A DNA stretch of 64,000 nucleotides from Sphingomonas sp. So64.6b (lineage in GTDB: Bacteria; Pseudomonadota; Alphaproteobacteria; Sphingomonadales; Sphingomonadaceae): contig NZ_CP048817.1 in assembly GCF_014171475.1 (NCBI RefSeq), positions 3,348,001-3,412,000 on the forward strand. Reading direction: 5' to 3'. Position 1 is the first letter of the stretch. Each line of letters begins with the position of its first letter. Below the pieces are notes generated by a model. The model was not told the origin of the DNA, ran no database searches, and saw only the letters and a program-made list of their open reading frames with translations. The position numbers and the translations under genes are program-made. Shown here piece after piece: positions 6,804 through 19,342 of the stretch.

Positions 6804-9505
6804 CCCTCCAACTCCTCCAGCTCTTCGAGCGCAGGCAAGGTAAAGCGGAATTCCGCTCCCCCGCCGGCGCGGTCCATCGCGACAAGCTTGCCACCATGCG
6901 CCTCAACGATGCGACGCGATATAGACAGGCCAATGCCCATGGCGGAACCCGATTTGGTCGTCGCGAACCGCGAATAGAGTTCGCCGCCGATTGACTTGGG
7001 CAAGCCGGGGCCATTGTCGCTGACCGAAAGTTCATTCATGCCATCCGCCACCCGGCGCGAAGCGATGACGATCTCGCGCGCGCCGGTCGGTTGCCCGCGC
7101 AACGCATCGACCGCGTTGCGTAAAAGATTCACCATCACCTGTTGTATCTGAATACGGTCGGCAAAGACCATGTCGGCGGCAGGGTCGAGCCGGTAGCGCA
7201 GCTTGATACCGAACTGGGCGGTACCGAACAGGACCAGTTCGACCGCTTCGCGAACCGTGTTGGCGAGCGATTCGGCGCGCATTTCGGTTTCGTTGTTGGT
7301 GAGAAAGTCGCGCAACCGCCGGATGATCTCACCCGACCGCAGCGTCTGATCCTCGCCCATCTTGATCAAATCGGCGACCCGCGCACTGTCCTCCCCGCGT
7401 TCGATCAGCATACGCGCCGAAGCTAGAAAATTGGCGGTAGCGCTGAGCGGCTGGTTCAGTTCATGCGCCAGGTCGGCCGCAACCTCGCTCATCGCGCTCT
7501 GCCGCGAGATATGGGCGAGTTCGGCATTCAGCTCGCCCATCCTTCGTTCCGTGGCATGCCGATCGGAGATGTCGCGAATGACGCCGGTGAACATGCGTTC
7601 CCCACCAAACCAGGCCTCCCCGACATTCAACTCGACCGGAAAGGAAGAACCGTCCACGCGTCGGGCGGTCAGTTCACGGGCCAGCCCGCTAGCGTGTCGC
7701 TGCCCCAGATCGAGCTGGCCCGGATCGAGTGGATGCACGATCGACTGGCCATGCGCCGCGGCGATCACCTCGGGAATCAACAGCTTGACGTCGCTGCCGA
7801 TCGCGGTCGCGCCATCGCAACCGAACATGCGTTCGGCCGCCGCGCTGAAGCTGCGGATCGTACCGGCCAGGTTGAAAACGATCGTCGCGTCCGGAACGAC
7901 GTCGATGATCGACTGAAGTTGCTGCGCCGCTTCGCGCTCCTGACGTTCGGTGACGTCGATATTGGCCGCGATGACGGCGGCAAGCTCGCCATTCTCGTGA
8001 TAGATCAGCCTGGCGGATCCCTCTATCGTCCGCATCGCGCCACTCGGCTGCCGGAAACGATACTGGAAGGTGATCCGTTCATCGTGATTGGCGGTCGCGC
8101 GAGCGACCGAGTCCATCACTCCCTTTGTATCCTCCGGCTCGATCAGCGCTTCCCACTGTGCGAAGCTGCTCAGGCTGCCGGGTTCCAGACCCAGCCGTTG
8201 CTCGGAGCCGGGCGACCATTCGAGCCGTCCGCTCGCGATATCCCAATGGGATACGCCAAGCCGCTGCGCTTCGGCGGCGATGGCGAAGCGAGCTTCGCTT
8301 TCGCGCAATGCCTCTTCGGCGCGAACGCGATCGGAAATGTCCAACATCTTGACGACGAACAGCGCCTCGCGATCGGGGCGTTCAACGACCTGAGTTCTCT
8401 GGAGTACCCTGATCCGCGATCCGTCGCGGCACCGGACGCTCAAATCGATTTCGCCGACCGAAGGCGCGCCGGACATCTCGGTCGCATTTGCTCCCACGCT
8501 ACGCGGTCGCAGCAAATCCTTCTTTTGTCGGCCAATCGCTTCAATGGCAGACCAGCCATAAAGTAGCTCGCAACCGCGCGACCAATGAACGATTTCACCG
8601 CTCGGCCGGGTCAACACGATTGCCGCGACATCCAGCGCGCTGGCGATTTCCTGTGATTTGGCCTGTTGATGCGCGAGCCGGTCGACGGAAAGCCAGACCA
8701 GCAATCCGACCACGCCGACATTGAATAGAATGGCGATCAGGTCGGTCGCGAGCGGCGATACCGGCAACATGGTCGGCACGCACCGCGCGACGACCACGGG
8801 CAGGATCGGCAGCAGCACAACCAGCCCGACGACCGGCCATCGGAGGCGGTTTCGCGCCCGAAAAGGATTCCAGCGCGTCCCCTGGCGCCAGAACAGAAAG
8901 GCGGAGGCGAGCAATATGTTGGCGAGCGCCGCAGGGAAAGGCGCGACAAGGATCTGCGTCACGGTATCGCGCGCCGGAATGATGACGAAGAGCAGCACCA
9001 TCGAAAACAGGCCGACGCACAACGAGGCCGCGGCGAGCAGATTGGCGAACCCGGCGCTGGCGTTGTCGCGATGCGCTGTCAGCAGCAATGCCGTGCCGAG
9101 GAATGCAAACGCGACGATCGAATTCGCTGTCGGCAGGCTGCGGAATCCTGTTGGGATTCGCGCCAACGGGTCACCAGGCAATGGTCCATCGATCCCCGGC
9201 AACCCGCCGCCCTGCCCGGCAAGCGCGAACAATGCGATCAGGATAGGTATGGCGAGCAGCAACGGCGCCCGACGGCGGCCCAGCAGGGTCGCGGTGAAAC
9301 CGCCGATGAGGAACAGATACCCCAACGCCGCCAAAGGCCATATCGGCCGGCCGGTAATGCCGAAACCCTGAAGCACCGGCACATCGACCAGCCATCCGGT
9401 AAATGCGATACCGCTGACAAGTCCCGCGGCCGCGACCAGGCCGAACACGATCCTCTGCTCTTCGACTGCGGCGTTCGTCCGACGCGCAGCGAGTTGCCGC
9501 TTCAA
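6800..9505 (-). CDS. fixL: FixL-like multi-PAS membrane sensor histidine kinase
   Basis: A 901-residue kinase. Residues 20-280 contain about eight hydrophobic segments forming a membrane sensor. Three PAS domains follow (about 285-400, 405-530, 535-655). Next come a HisKA domain with phosphoacceptor His681 in LAHELNQPLSA and a HATPase_c domain with N, G1 (DNGPGLP) and G2 (GIGLSISRRI) motifs. The last PAS and the linker to the HisKA box align by eye with rhizobial FixL, including a histidine (His585 in AAAHGQ) at the place of the haem ligand and an arginine before the RRVDG stretch. The pair with fixJ is translationally coupled. The long membrane part is unlike classical FixL and suggests a second input. 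Haem binding is inference. Confidence 0.88.
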   Translation of the reverse strand: MKRQLAARRTNAAVEEQRIVFGLVAAAGLVSGIAFTGWLVDVPVLQGFGITGRPIWPLAALGYLFLIGGFTATLLGRRRAPLLLAIPILIALFALAGQGGGLPGIDGPLPGDPLARIPTGFRSLPTANSIVAFAFLGTALLLTAHRDNASAGFANLLAAASLCVGLFSMVLLFVIIPARDTVTQILVAPFPAALANILLASAFLFWRQGTRWNPFRARNRLRWPVVGLVVLLPILPVVVARCVPTMLPVSPLATDLIAILFNVGVVGLLVWLSVDRLAHQQAKSQEIASALDVAAIVLTRPSGEIVHWSRGCELLYGWSAIEAIGRQKKDLLRPRSVGANATEMSGAPSVGEIDLSVRCRDGSRIRVLQRTQVVERPDREALFVVKMLDISDRVRAEEALRESEARFAIAAEAQRLGVSHWDIASGRLEWSPGSEQRLGLEPGSLSSFAQWEALIEPEDTKGVMDSVARATANHDERITFQYRFRQPSGAMRTIEGSARLIYHENGELAAVIAANIDVTERQEREAAQQLQSIIDVVPDATIVFNLAGTIRSFSAAAERMFGCDGATAIGSDVKLLIPEVIAAAHGQSIVHPLDPGQLDLGQRHASGLARELTARRVDGSSFPVELNVGEAWFGGERMFTGVIRDISDRHATERRMGELNAELAHISRQSAMSEVAADLAHELNQPLSATANFLASARMLIERGEDSARVADLIKMGEDQTLRSGEIIRRLRDFLTNNETEMRAESLANTVREAVELVLFGTAQFGIKLRYRLDPAADMVFADRIQIQQVMVNLLRNAVDALRGQPTGAREIVIASRRVADGMNELSVSDNGPGLPKSIGGELYSRFATTKSGSAMGIGLSISRRIVEAHGGKLVAMDRAGGGAEFRFTLPALEELEELEG

Positions 9506-9678
9506 TTATTCGCCTTCCCTTCCGGTAGCGCTTCCTTGCGGAGCCCAACGCTAGCACCGCCAGGACCGGGAGGCGCGCCGTAATGACCATGGACGTAACA
9601 ATCTGATCCAAATCGGGTCTAATGCTTCAGGGATGAGCCCGATAGGCCCCGATAAACATCGCCTTTGAGCCGCCAGCC

Positions 9679-10032
9679 TCACCCCATCGACAGGCGCCGC
9701 ACGATCTCGCGCCGTGGCCGCTTGTGCCGCAGTAGATCGATCAACTGCCAGTACAGCACCGCGCCGCCGATGCGCAGCGCTTCCGCCAGCGGCATGCCGC
9801 ATCGACCGGCCGTCGGTCGCGGTCCGTTTTCACCTGGCGGACGTGGTGCAGCATGTGGTGCACGCACGACGCGAAAACCGCGTGGAACGTTCCTCCATTC
9901 AGTTGCCGGCCGCGCCTCGGCCGACCGGATCATGTCGCGGCCGCATCGCCGGCACCGGCTGAAGGCAAACCCCTGATTGACCTGCACGTCGAGTATCCGG
10001 GCATGGTCCAGAAGGCGACAGCGAAGGGACAT
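9679..10032 (-). CDS. Small C-x-x-C protein of unknown function
   Basis: A 117-residue protein; ATG at 10032 is chosen because GAGG precedes it by seven bases, although the frame stays open to 10188. It begins MSLRCRLLDH and carries CRRCGRDMIR, a C-x-x-C pair resembling half of a zinc ribbon, then a basic C-terminus (LLRHKRPRREIVRRL). The pattern recalls short sphingomonad hypothetical proteins, but I cannot name a family. Its 5' third overlaps the 3' end of the MraZ-like frame by about 130 bases in another frame, so one of the two ends is probably not translated as drawn. Confidence 0.5.
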   Translation of the reverse strand: MSLRCRLLDHARILDVQVNQGFAFSRCRRCGRDMIRSAEARPATEWRNVPRGFRVVRAPHAAPRPPGENGPRPTAGRCGMPLAEALRIGGAVLYWQLIDLLRHKRPRREIVRRLSMG

Positions 10033-10489
10033 GGAGAACCTCGTTTCCAATATGAACCATGAGATGATGGGTGGCGAGCGTGATGAGATCGGAGGGTCCC
10101 CGCTTGAGCACGCAGGCCAGGTCCCAGATTTCGAAGCGCCGCCCGGTGGCGACAAGCAATACCGAATGCCCGATATGACCGCGCTCACGCATCAGTGGAG
10201 GCAGGACCATCGTGCCGTCCGGCGCGATCAGCGTCGATTCGACAAAGCCATAGTCCCGGCGCAGGCGATGGGGATCGGCCGGGACACCGCTCGCCTCAGC
10301 GTCGAACTGACGCTGCAGCGCATAGTGACGGTCGAATGCCACAAGGCACTGTGCTTCCTCATGCAAGCCGATGAAGAACTTTTGATCCGGCGACCGGAGC
10401 CGGATGGTTTCGCCGAAGCGATGCGGCAGCGGAATCTCGCCCGCGCTGGTCACATCGCACACTGCGCTGCCGAAAAAGAGTTCGTCCAT
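9899..10489 (-). CDS. MraZ-like (AbrB/SpoVT fold) transcription regulator
   Basis: The first 130 residues (MDELFFGSAVCDVTSAGEIP, a second copy around YGFVESTLIAPDGTMVLPPL, then RRFEIWDL) show the two-repeat pattern of MraZ: each repeat has a G/A-x-I-x-L/P-P strand turn, and the domain ends with E-I-W. MraZ is the DNA-binding repressor at the head of division and cell-wall clusters. No dcw genes are here; instead a divergent FtsZ paralogue begins 279 bases away, an inferred target. After EIWDL the frame runs about 70 more residues without homology and overlaps the next small gene, so a frameshift or earlier natural end is possible. The start at 10489 (MDELFFG) is preferred over 10501. Confidence 0.6.
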   Translation of the reverse strand: MDELFFGSAVCDVTSAGEIPLPHRFGETIRLRSPDQKFFIGLHEEAQCLVAFDRHYALQRQFDAEASGVPADPHRLRRDYGFVESTLIAPDGTMVLPPLMRERGHIGHSVLLVATGRRFEIWDLACVLKRGPSDLITLATHHLMVHIGNEVLHVPSLSPSGPCPDTRRAGQSGVCLQPVPAMRPRHDPVGRGAAGN

Positions 10490-10501
10490 TCGTACCCCCA
10501 T

Positions 10502-10767
10502 TGCCGTTCCAGCAATGTGGTTAACTGAGCCTGTTCGAGTCGCAGAATTCCGTTAAAGTACGATTGTGATCTTCCTACCAGTGATATTGCGTAGTGGCGT
10601 GACCGGAAAATATGATCGTCTCTACGTAAATCCTGCAACCATCTACGCATGACAACTACTCTCAACTACAAATCTGTCCGGGTCGCGTAGTTATACTGGA
10701 TCGCGACTCAACTTTCATCTGGATATCCTTCTGACCACGGCTCGATTCGCCGGACAGGAGCATCAGG
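10502..10767. promoter_or_regulatory. Divergent control region of mraZ-like and ftsZ-like genes
   Basis: This 266-base gap must contain promoters for both divergent genes. It is AT-richer than the genes around it and contains repeated GCGTAG/CTACGC elements (near 10590, 10645 and 10686) and an inverted repeat GTCGCG (10682-10687) with CGCGAC (10702-10707), about 60 bases before the ftsZ-like start. These could be operator sites for the MraZ-like protein. The classical MraZ box (direct GTGGGAG repeats) is not seen. Confidence 0.4.
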
Positions 10768-12222
10768 ATGGTAGAGAATCAGGCTGAACTTTGGGATACC
10801 TCCGGCGTCACCGTGTTTGGCGTTGGCGGCGCTGGAGGCAACGCGGTGGCGCAACTGATCGGGCGCCACGGCCGCAGCATGAAGATCCTCTGCGCCAACA
10901 CCGATATACAGGCGCTTCGCGCCGTGCCGGCGGCGAGCCGGCTACAGCTTGGGCGAAAGCTGACCGGCGGACTTGGCGCCGGCACGCGGGCCGAGATTGG
11001 ACGCGCCGCCGCGGAAGAAGCGATGCCCGATATCGTCCGCGCGCTCAAAGGGTCTTCGCTCTGCTTCGTCGCGGCGGGACTTGGCGGCGGCACAGGTACC
11101 GGTGCGGCGCCGATCATTGCCCGCGCCGCCCGCGACCGGGGTATCTTGACGATCGGCGTTGCAACCATGCCCTTCGCCTTTGAAGGCAAAAGGCGCATGC
11201 GCGCAGCGGAAATGGGCGCGATCGATCTGCACGACAGCGTCGACGCGATGATCACCGTATGCAATCAGAATCTGCTTGGCGTCGCCGGCCGCGAGGCCAC
11301 GCTGCGCGCCGCGCTCGGCCTGTCGGATTCGATCATCCGCGACAGCGCGACCGGCTTTGCGCTATTACTCGGCGAGCCCGCCTTGAAGCGCGTCACTCCC
11401 GCCGATCTACGCGCGATTCTGTCATCCAGCGGCCATGCGATCGTCGGCTATAGCGAGCATTGTACCGGCGCGGGCCGGGCGGCCGAAGCGGCGAAATCGG
11501 CGCTGAACAATCCTTTGTTGGAAGGCGCGCCGGCGACGGCGCAGCGCCTGCTCATCACCGTTGCCGGCGGCAGCGATCTCGGCTTGTTCGAAGTCGACGA
11601 GGTGATCGCGTTGATCCGCGCCGGCGCGGCCTGTGATGTGGAACTGGCCTGGGGCGCGGTGATCGATCCGGCGCTGGCCGGGCGGCTGCGCGTGGGCATC
11701 GTCGCCGCCGGCCTGCCAGTCGCCCGGCCGATCGGAGAGAGTGCGGCCGCCTATATCCTGGTCCCGCGAGCAACCATTCAGGAGACTGTGTATGCTGTCG
11801 CGGCAAACGATGTTTCTGCCGCACTCGCTGTCCCTCAAGCGCAAGACGCTGACCTGCCCCCTGCGGCGGCAGCGAGCATGGTATCTTTCGTCGCAAGTGC
11901 CGCCGCGGCGAATGCCAAGCGAATTTTCGTCGAGCCGGGGTCCAAGCCACGCACCGCCTTCGGAGGCCCCCTCCCGAAATTGACGCACGACCCGATCGCC
12001 ATGTCCGGCAACGCAAGCAAAGAGATTGCGGGGGCGGGCATAGCGCGTCGGGCCAGATCGCTTAGCCTCGCGGATCGTATCCATGATGCGACGCGCGATC
12101 TGAAGCGCCGTCTCGGTCGCCGCCTCAAGGCGACCAGCGATCATGCCGCCGCGCCGACATCACGACTGTTCCATGTCACCAAGGCATTCGCCTCGTCGCG
12201 CCACCAAGGCCAAAACCCATAA
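10768..12222 (+). CDS. FtsZ paralogue with altered T7 catalytic loop
   Basis: A 484-residue tubulin/FtsZ-family protein. The GTP-binding part is intact: VFGVGGAGGNAV (16-27), NTD (44-46) and GLGGGTGTGAAP (104-115). The T7 loop, which in FtsZ (N-x-D-x-x-D) triggers hydrolysis in the neighbouring subunit, aligns as PALKRVTPADLR (204-215): the Asn is Arg208, the first Asp is Thr210, and only the second Asp (213) remains. The FtsZ C-terminal peptide that binds ZipA/FtsA is absent; the last 150 residues are low-complexity and basic. It may therefore bind GTP and perhaps co-polymerise but hydrolyse poorly (inference). It is not the main ftsZ, which should lie after ftsA in the dcw cluster. A divergent MraZ-like gene lies upstream. 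Confidence 0.85.
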   Translation: MVENQAELWDTSGVTVFGVGGAGGNAVAQLIGRHGRSMKILCANTDIQALRAVPAASRLQLGRKLTGGLGAGTRAEIGRAAAEEAMPDIVRALKGSSLCFVAAGLGGGTGTGAAPIIARAARDRGILTIGVATMPFAFEGKRRMRAAEMGAIDLHDSVDAMITVCNQNLLGVAGREATLRAALGLSDSIIRDSATGFALLLGEPALKRVTPADLRAILSSSGHAIVGYSEHCTGAGRAAEAAKSALNNPLLEGAPATAQRLLITVAGGSDLGLFEVDEVIALIRAGAACDVELAWGAVIDPALAGRLRVGIVAAGLPVARPIGESAAAYILVPRATIQETVYAVAANDVSAALAVPQAQDADLPPAAAASMVSFVASAAAANAKRIFVEPGSKPRTAFGGPLPKLTHDPIAMSGNASKEIAGAGIARRARSLSLADRIHDATRDLKRRLGRRLKATSDHAAAPTSRLFHVTKAFASSRHQGQNP

Positions 12223-12439
12223 CTTACCCAAAAGCGGACGGGCCCGACGGTTGCCCTGCCATCCCTGCAACAGCTGTTTTCCAGTCATGTGAAAGAGCGG
12301 AGCGGCGGTCGCGAGATGCCGCTCAAGGGGTGGTGTAGCGACTGACAAGGCGGGGTTGAATCGATGGATCATTGCGTCTGAGCCACCACATTTTGGTGCC
12401 TCGCCGCTCGCCAAATTCCCGCAGCTACGGGTATTTCTG

Positions 12440-12547
12440 CGGGGAAATGCTTTTTCGAGCGTTCTGCGGGAAAATACGGGAAAATCTGCGGGAATTTCGA
12501 CGCGGCTGCACGGGAATTTTACGGATATGCTGCGGGAATATCGGGAA
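12440..12547 (+). repeat. Cluster of seven CGGGAA repeats in a 500-base gap
   Basis: The gap 12223-12723 has no gene I can support. In its centre the element CGGGAA (first copy CGGGGAA) occurs at 12440, 12467, 12477, 12489, 12511, 12533 and 12542, mostly followed by A/T. Start-to-start distances of 27, 10, 12, 22, 22 and 9 bases lie near one or two helical turns, so several copies face the same side of the DNA. This could be a protein-binding array; no iteron-linked rep gene is nearby. The rest of the gap shows nothing recognisable. Confidence 0.5.
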
Positions 12548-12723
12548 TTGGTCGTGGCGGTCATGTCTGCTCGGCTCCGGATCTGCTCGATTCAAATATT
12601 CGGCCCATAGGCTTTCGCGGGCGACGCGCATCGCCTGCCGGAGCGCAGCTATGACGATGCGGGCCGGCCAACTGAATCAGAGCCCGCATCCCGTCGCTCA
12701 GTGACGATCGGCTCTCTCCGCGA

Positions 12724-13758
12724 TCAGTCCTCCACCTTCGGCCAGATAAAGCCTCCGCCCCAATCCAGCAGCTGATCGGTGATCTTCAGCGCACCCTCTA
12801 CCGACTCGATCCGGTAGACGGTCTCGCCGACATGCTTGCCGATGGCGATGTCGATAGCGCCGCCCTGGGGATGCGGGACGGTGAAGCCAATCGCCTTCGT
12901 GTCCGGGTCGTGGTCGGACGGCCAGCCGAGCGAGCTGGGTTCCCAATAGCTATCGGTGCGCGACCAGTAGCGGTTGTAGATGGCGAGCTTGCGGTCGATC
13001 AGCTCGCGCAGGATGCCGTCCTCGCCGTCGCGTTCGTGGTGCTCGCGGTCGATCGGCAACATTTCGGCATCATAGGCCGTCACCAGCGCATGGGATGCTT
13101 CCAGCATGTCTTCGTCGACCGGTGCCGCAGCACGGGACTTGCGAGCGGGTTGGTCGAGGCGGAGCGACATGAACACCGAGGTCGAGCCGTTGACCATGCC
13201 GCGATAGACGCCATCGGCACCGCCCGTGCGGGCGGCCAGGGCGAGCAGCGGTTTCAGATTGTCGAAGACGATCGTCTGGGTCGGTATGGTCAGGGCGGCA
13301 AGGCCGAGCCGTTCTCCTTCGGCCTTCGCGCGTTCGGCATCCTCGCACATTGCCGGCAGAAAGGAGGGATTGGCCCAGGCCCACATGAAGCTGCGGTCGC
13401 GTGGATCGAAGCTGCCGAGGATCTGGGCGCGGGCGACGACCGTGCGGCCGCGCGCGAACTTCAAGGTAAGCAGGCCGGTGTCCTGGTCGAAATCATAGTT
13501 GCGCTCAAGACCGAGCCCCCGCTCGCGGGCGAGGCGGATATTCTGCCCGACGAGCCAGTCACAGGCTTCGCGCAGGCGGGGCGCCAGGCTGTCGTCCGGG
13601 ACAAGCACGGGGTAGGCGGGGCCATCCGCGCTGTCTTCGGCAAGCGACAGCGTCTGCGTCACCCGCGTGATGCGCCCCAGCTGGTCACGCTCCACGTCCC
13701 CCTGAGTCGGTTCTGCGCTCTGGTCCCCAGCCATCAATTTCCGCAGCCATTTCCGCAA
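12724..13758 (-). CDS. DUF6882 domain protein
   Basis: A 344-residue soluble protein without signal peptide or membrane segment. The central stretch FDPRDRSFMWAWANPSF (about residues 114-130), followed by a helix with EDAERAKAEG and IPTQTIVFDNL, is the pattern of the DUF6882 family; no biochemical function is known. The C-terminal third contains a tryptophan- and tyrosine-rich segment (YNRYWSRTDSYWEPSSLGWP), probably a second domain. It precedes the polysaccharide locus on the same strand but is downstream of it with 31 bases between, so it might be read through from that operon; nothing else ties it to sugar use. Confidence 0.65.
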   Translation of the reverse strand: MRKWLRKLMAGDQSAEPTQGDVERDQLGRITRVTQTLSLAEDSADGPAYPVLVPDDSLAPRLREACDWLVGQNIRLARERGLGLERNYDFDQDTGLLTLKFARGRTVVARAQILGSFDPRDRSFMWAWANPSFLPAMCEDAERAKAEGERLGLAALTIPTQTIVFDNLKPLLALAARTGGADGVYRGMVNGSTSVFMSLRLDQPARKSRAAAPVDEDMLEASHALVTAYDAEMLPIDREHHERDGEDGILRELIDRKLAIYNRYWSRTDSYWEPSSLGWPSDHDPDTKAIGFTVPHPQGGAIDIAIGKHVGETVYRIESVEGALKITDQLLDWGGGFIWPKVED

Positions 13759-13789
13759 TTCGCCTCTCCATTTTCGTGGTGTGCGGCCC

Positions 13790-15058
13790 TCAATAATCTA
13801 CATAATAATCTTTCGGAAAATTCTGCCCGGCAAACGCTTTCTTGCTGGTCCAACTGGCAGCGGGGCTGGTCCAGTAGCTGTCGCCAGCCGGCAGGCCGAG
13901 CGGGATCAGGCTTTCCGATGCGATATACATGCTGCCGGCGTTCGAATACCAGTCGCCCAGCTTCGGCTGATGTCCGGTGAAGCCGATCGTCAGATAACCC
14001 TTGTCATCGAAGTTGGAGTCGAACCCGAACACCGCCCGCTGCGCCGCCAGAGTCGCTGCGCGCACCTGTCCCTCCGGTAGCGAAGGCGGGAGTTGCTTGC
14101 GCCAGCTGAGCAGGCCAAGCGGCTGGAACACCGCGGTGCGATAGGTCAGCGAGCGGCCGATCGGCGCGTAGCTGCCATCGGGTGCGATGAGCCGTTCCAG
14201 ATGTTCGCCGTAACGCCGCATGCGCTTATAGGCCTGATCAAGCAGCGCCTTGGCGTCGAGACTGTTGAACTTGGCGCCGGTCGCGACGAGCACTTCCAGT
14301 ATCTCGACCAGCATCGGATGGATCACATAGGATCCGTAATGGTCGAAATGGAAGCGCGGACCATCCGCATACCAGCCGTCGCCGACATACCATTCATTGA
14401 CCTTGCGTACCGCCAGATCGATGCGGACCGGATCCCAATCCTCGCCGATCGAAAGCAGAAACGCTTCGTTCATCGCCGCGAAGAGCAGCCAGTTGGTGTA
14501 AGGCGGGGAGAAGTGGCGGGCGCCCTTGATCTCGTCGATCACGCGTTTCTTCGTGGTCGCGTCGAGCGCCTTCCAAAGCTGCGGCGCGCGCATGAAAGCA
14601 TTGGTGTAATAAGCGGAATCGACCAGCGCCTGCGCCGACTCGCGCCACAGCAGATAGTCCGGGCTCGCGGGATCGACCGAATGGGCGTAGCTCGCCACTG
14701 CCTGATCGCGCAGCGTTGAGCGCAATTTACCCTCGGGCGACGCGTCGTCGGGCAGCGCGAGCCATGGCGCTATGCCGGCGATCAGGCGGCCGAAACATTC
14801 GAGATAGGCGACCTTCGGATTGCGGCCATCCCAGGTCGGGCTAAGTTCGGGTTTGAACACCGCCTGCAGCTTGCCCTGCGACATCGGTGCCAGCACGGGG
14901 CTGGCCATTCTGGCCAAAAGATCGACCATGTAGCTGCGATCGGCGGCGCCGCTCCCCGACACCGCGGACGACCGGCTCTTCGCGTGAGCGGATGCTGTCG
15001 ATATCGTAGCAAGCGTGCCGGCGCCGAGCGCCGAGGCGAGGAAATTGCGTCGTTCCAT
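13790..15058 (-). CDS. DUF2264 family protein with Tat signal, probable glycoside hydrolase
   Basis: A 422-residue protein. The start at 15058 gives MERRNFLASALGAGTLATIS, a twin-arginine export signal (RRNFL), and is preferred to the open frame reaching 15145. The mature part matches DUF2264 (PTWDGRNPKVAYLECFGRLI, TNWLLFAAMNEAFLL, DGPRFHFDHYGSYVIHPML), an alpha/alpha-barrel family found in polysaccharide utilisation loci; from memory CAZy family GH154 includes such proteins acting on glucuronides. Neighbours (DUF4861, GH2, GH105, KduI) suggest cleavage of an uronate-containing side chain in the periplasm. It is the last gene of a minus-strand block with 29 bases to the DUF4861 gene. Confidence 0.8.
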   Translation of the reverse strand: MERRNFLASALGAGTLATISTASAHAKSRSSAVSGSGAADRSYMVDLLARMASPVLAPMSQGKLQAVFKPELSPTWDGRNPKVAYLECFGRLIAGIAPWLALPDDASPEGKLRSTLRDQAVASYAHSVDPASPDYLLWRESAQALVDSAYYTNAFMRAPQLWKALDATTKKRVIDEIKGARHFSPPYTNWLLFAAMNEAFLLSIGEDWDPVRIDLAVRKVNEWYVGDGWYADGPRFHFDHYGSYVIHPMLVEILEVLVATGAKFNSLDAKALLDQAYKRMRRYGEHLERLIAPDGSYAPIGRSLTYRTAVFQPLGLLSWRKQLPPSLPEGQVRAATLAAQRAVFGFDSNFDDKGYLTIGFTGHQPKLGDWYSNAGSMYIASESLIPLGLPAGDSYWTSPAASWTSKKAFAGQNFPKDYYVDY

Positions 15059-15087
15059 GATCTGCGGTTCCGTGTGTTGGGATTGGC

Positions 15088-19316
<4,229 letters not shown>

Positions 19317-19330
19317 TTACAATTTGGAGA

Positions 19331-19342
19331 TTCGTATGACAA
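19331..19342. promoter_or_regulatory. GntR/FCD operator overlapping the regulator start codon
   Basis: TTCGTATGACAA contains TCGTATGACAA, an exact fit to the FCD-subfamily operator TNGTNNNACNA. The ATG of the gntR gene (19336-19338) lies inside it, so binding would block its own expression. It also sits in the 85-base gap between gntR and the divergent GH2 operon. Related copies stand at 20161 and 23801. Confidence 0.6.

Noticed and set aside
10450..10665. A 71-codon minus-strand frame upstream of the mraZ-like gene
   Set aside because: No ribosome binding site or homology; it overlaps the mraZ-like start and lies in an AT-richer control region.
12356..12610. Small open frames across the CGGGAA repeats
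   Set aside because: They are created by the repeats and have no ribosome binding site, homology or typical codon use.
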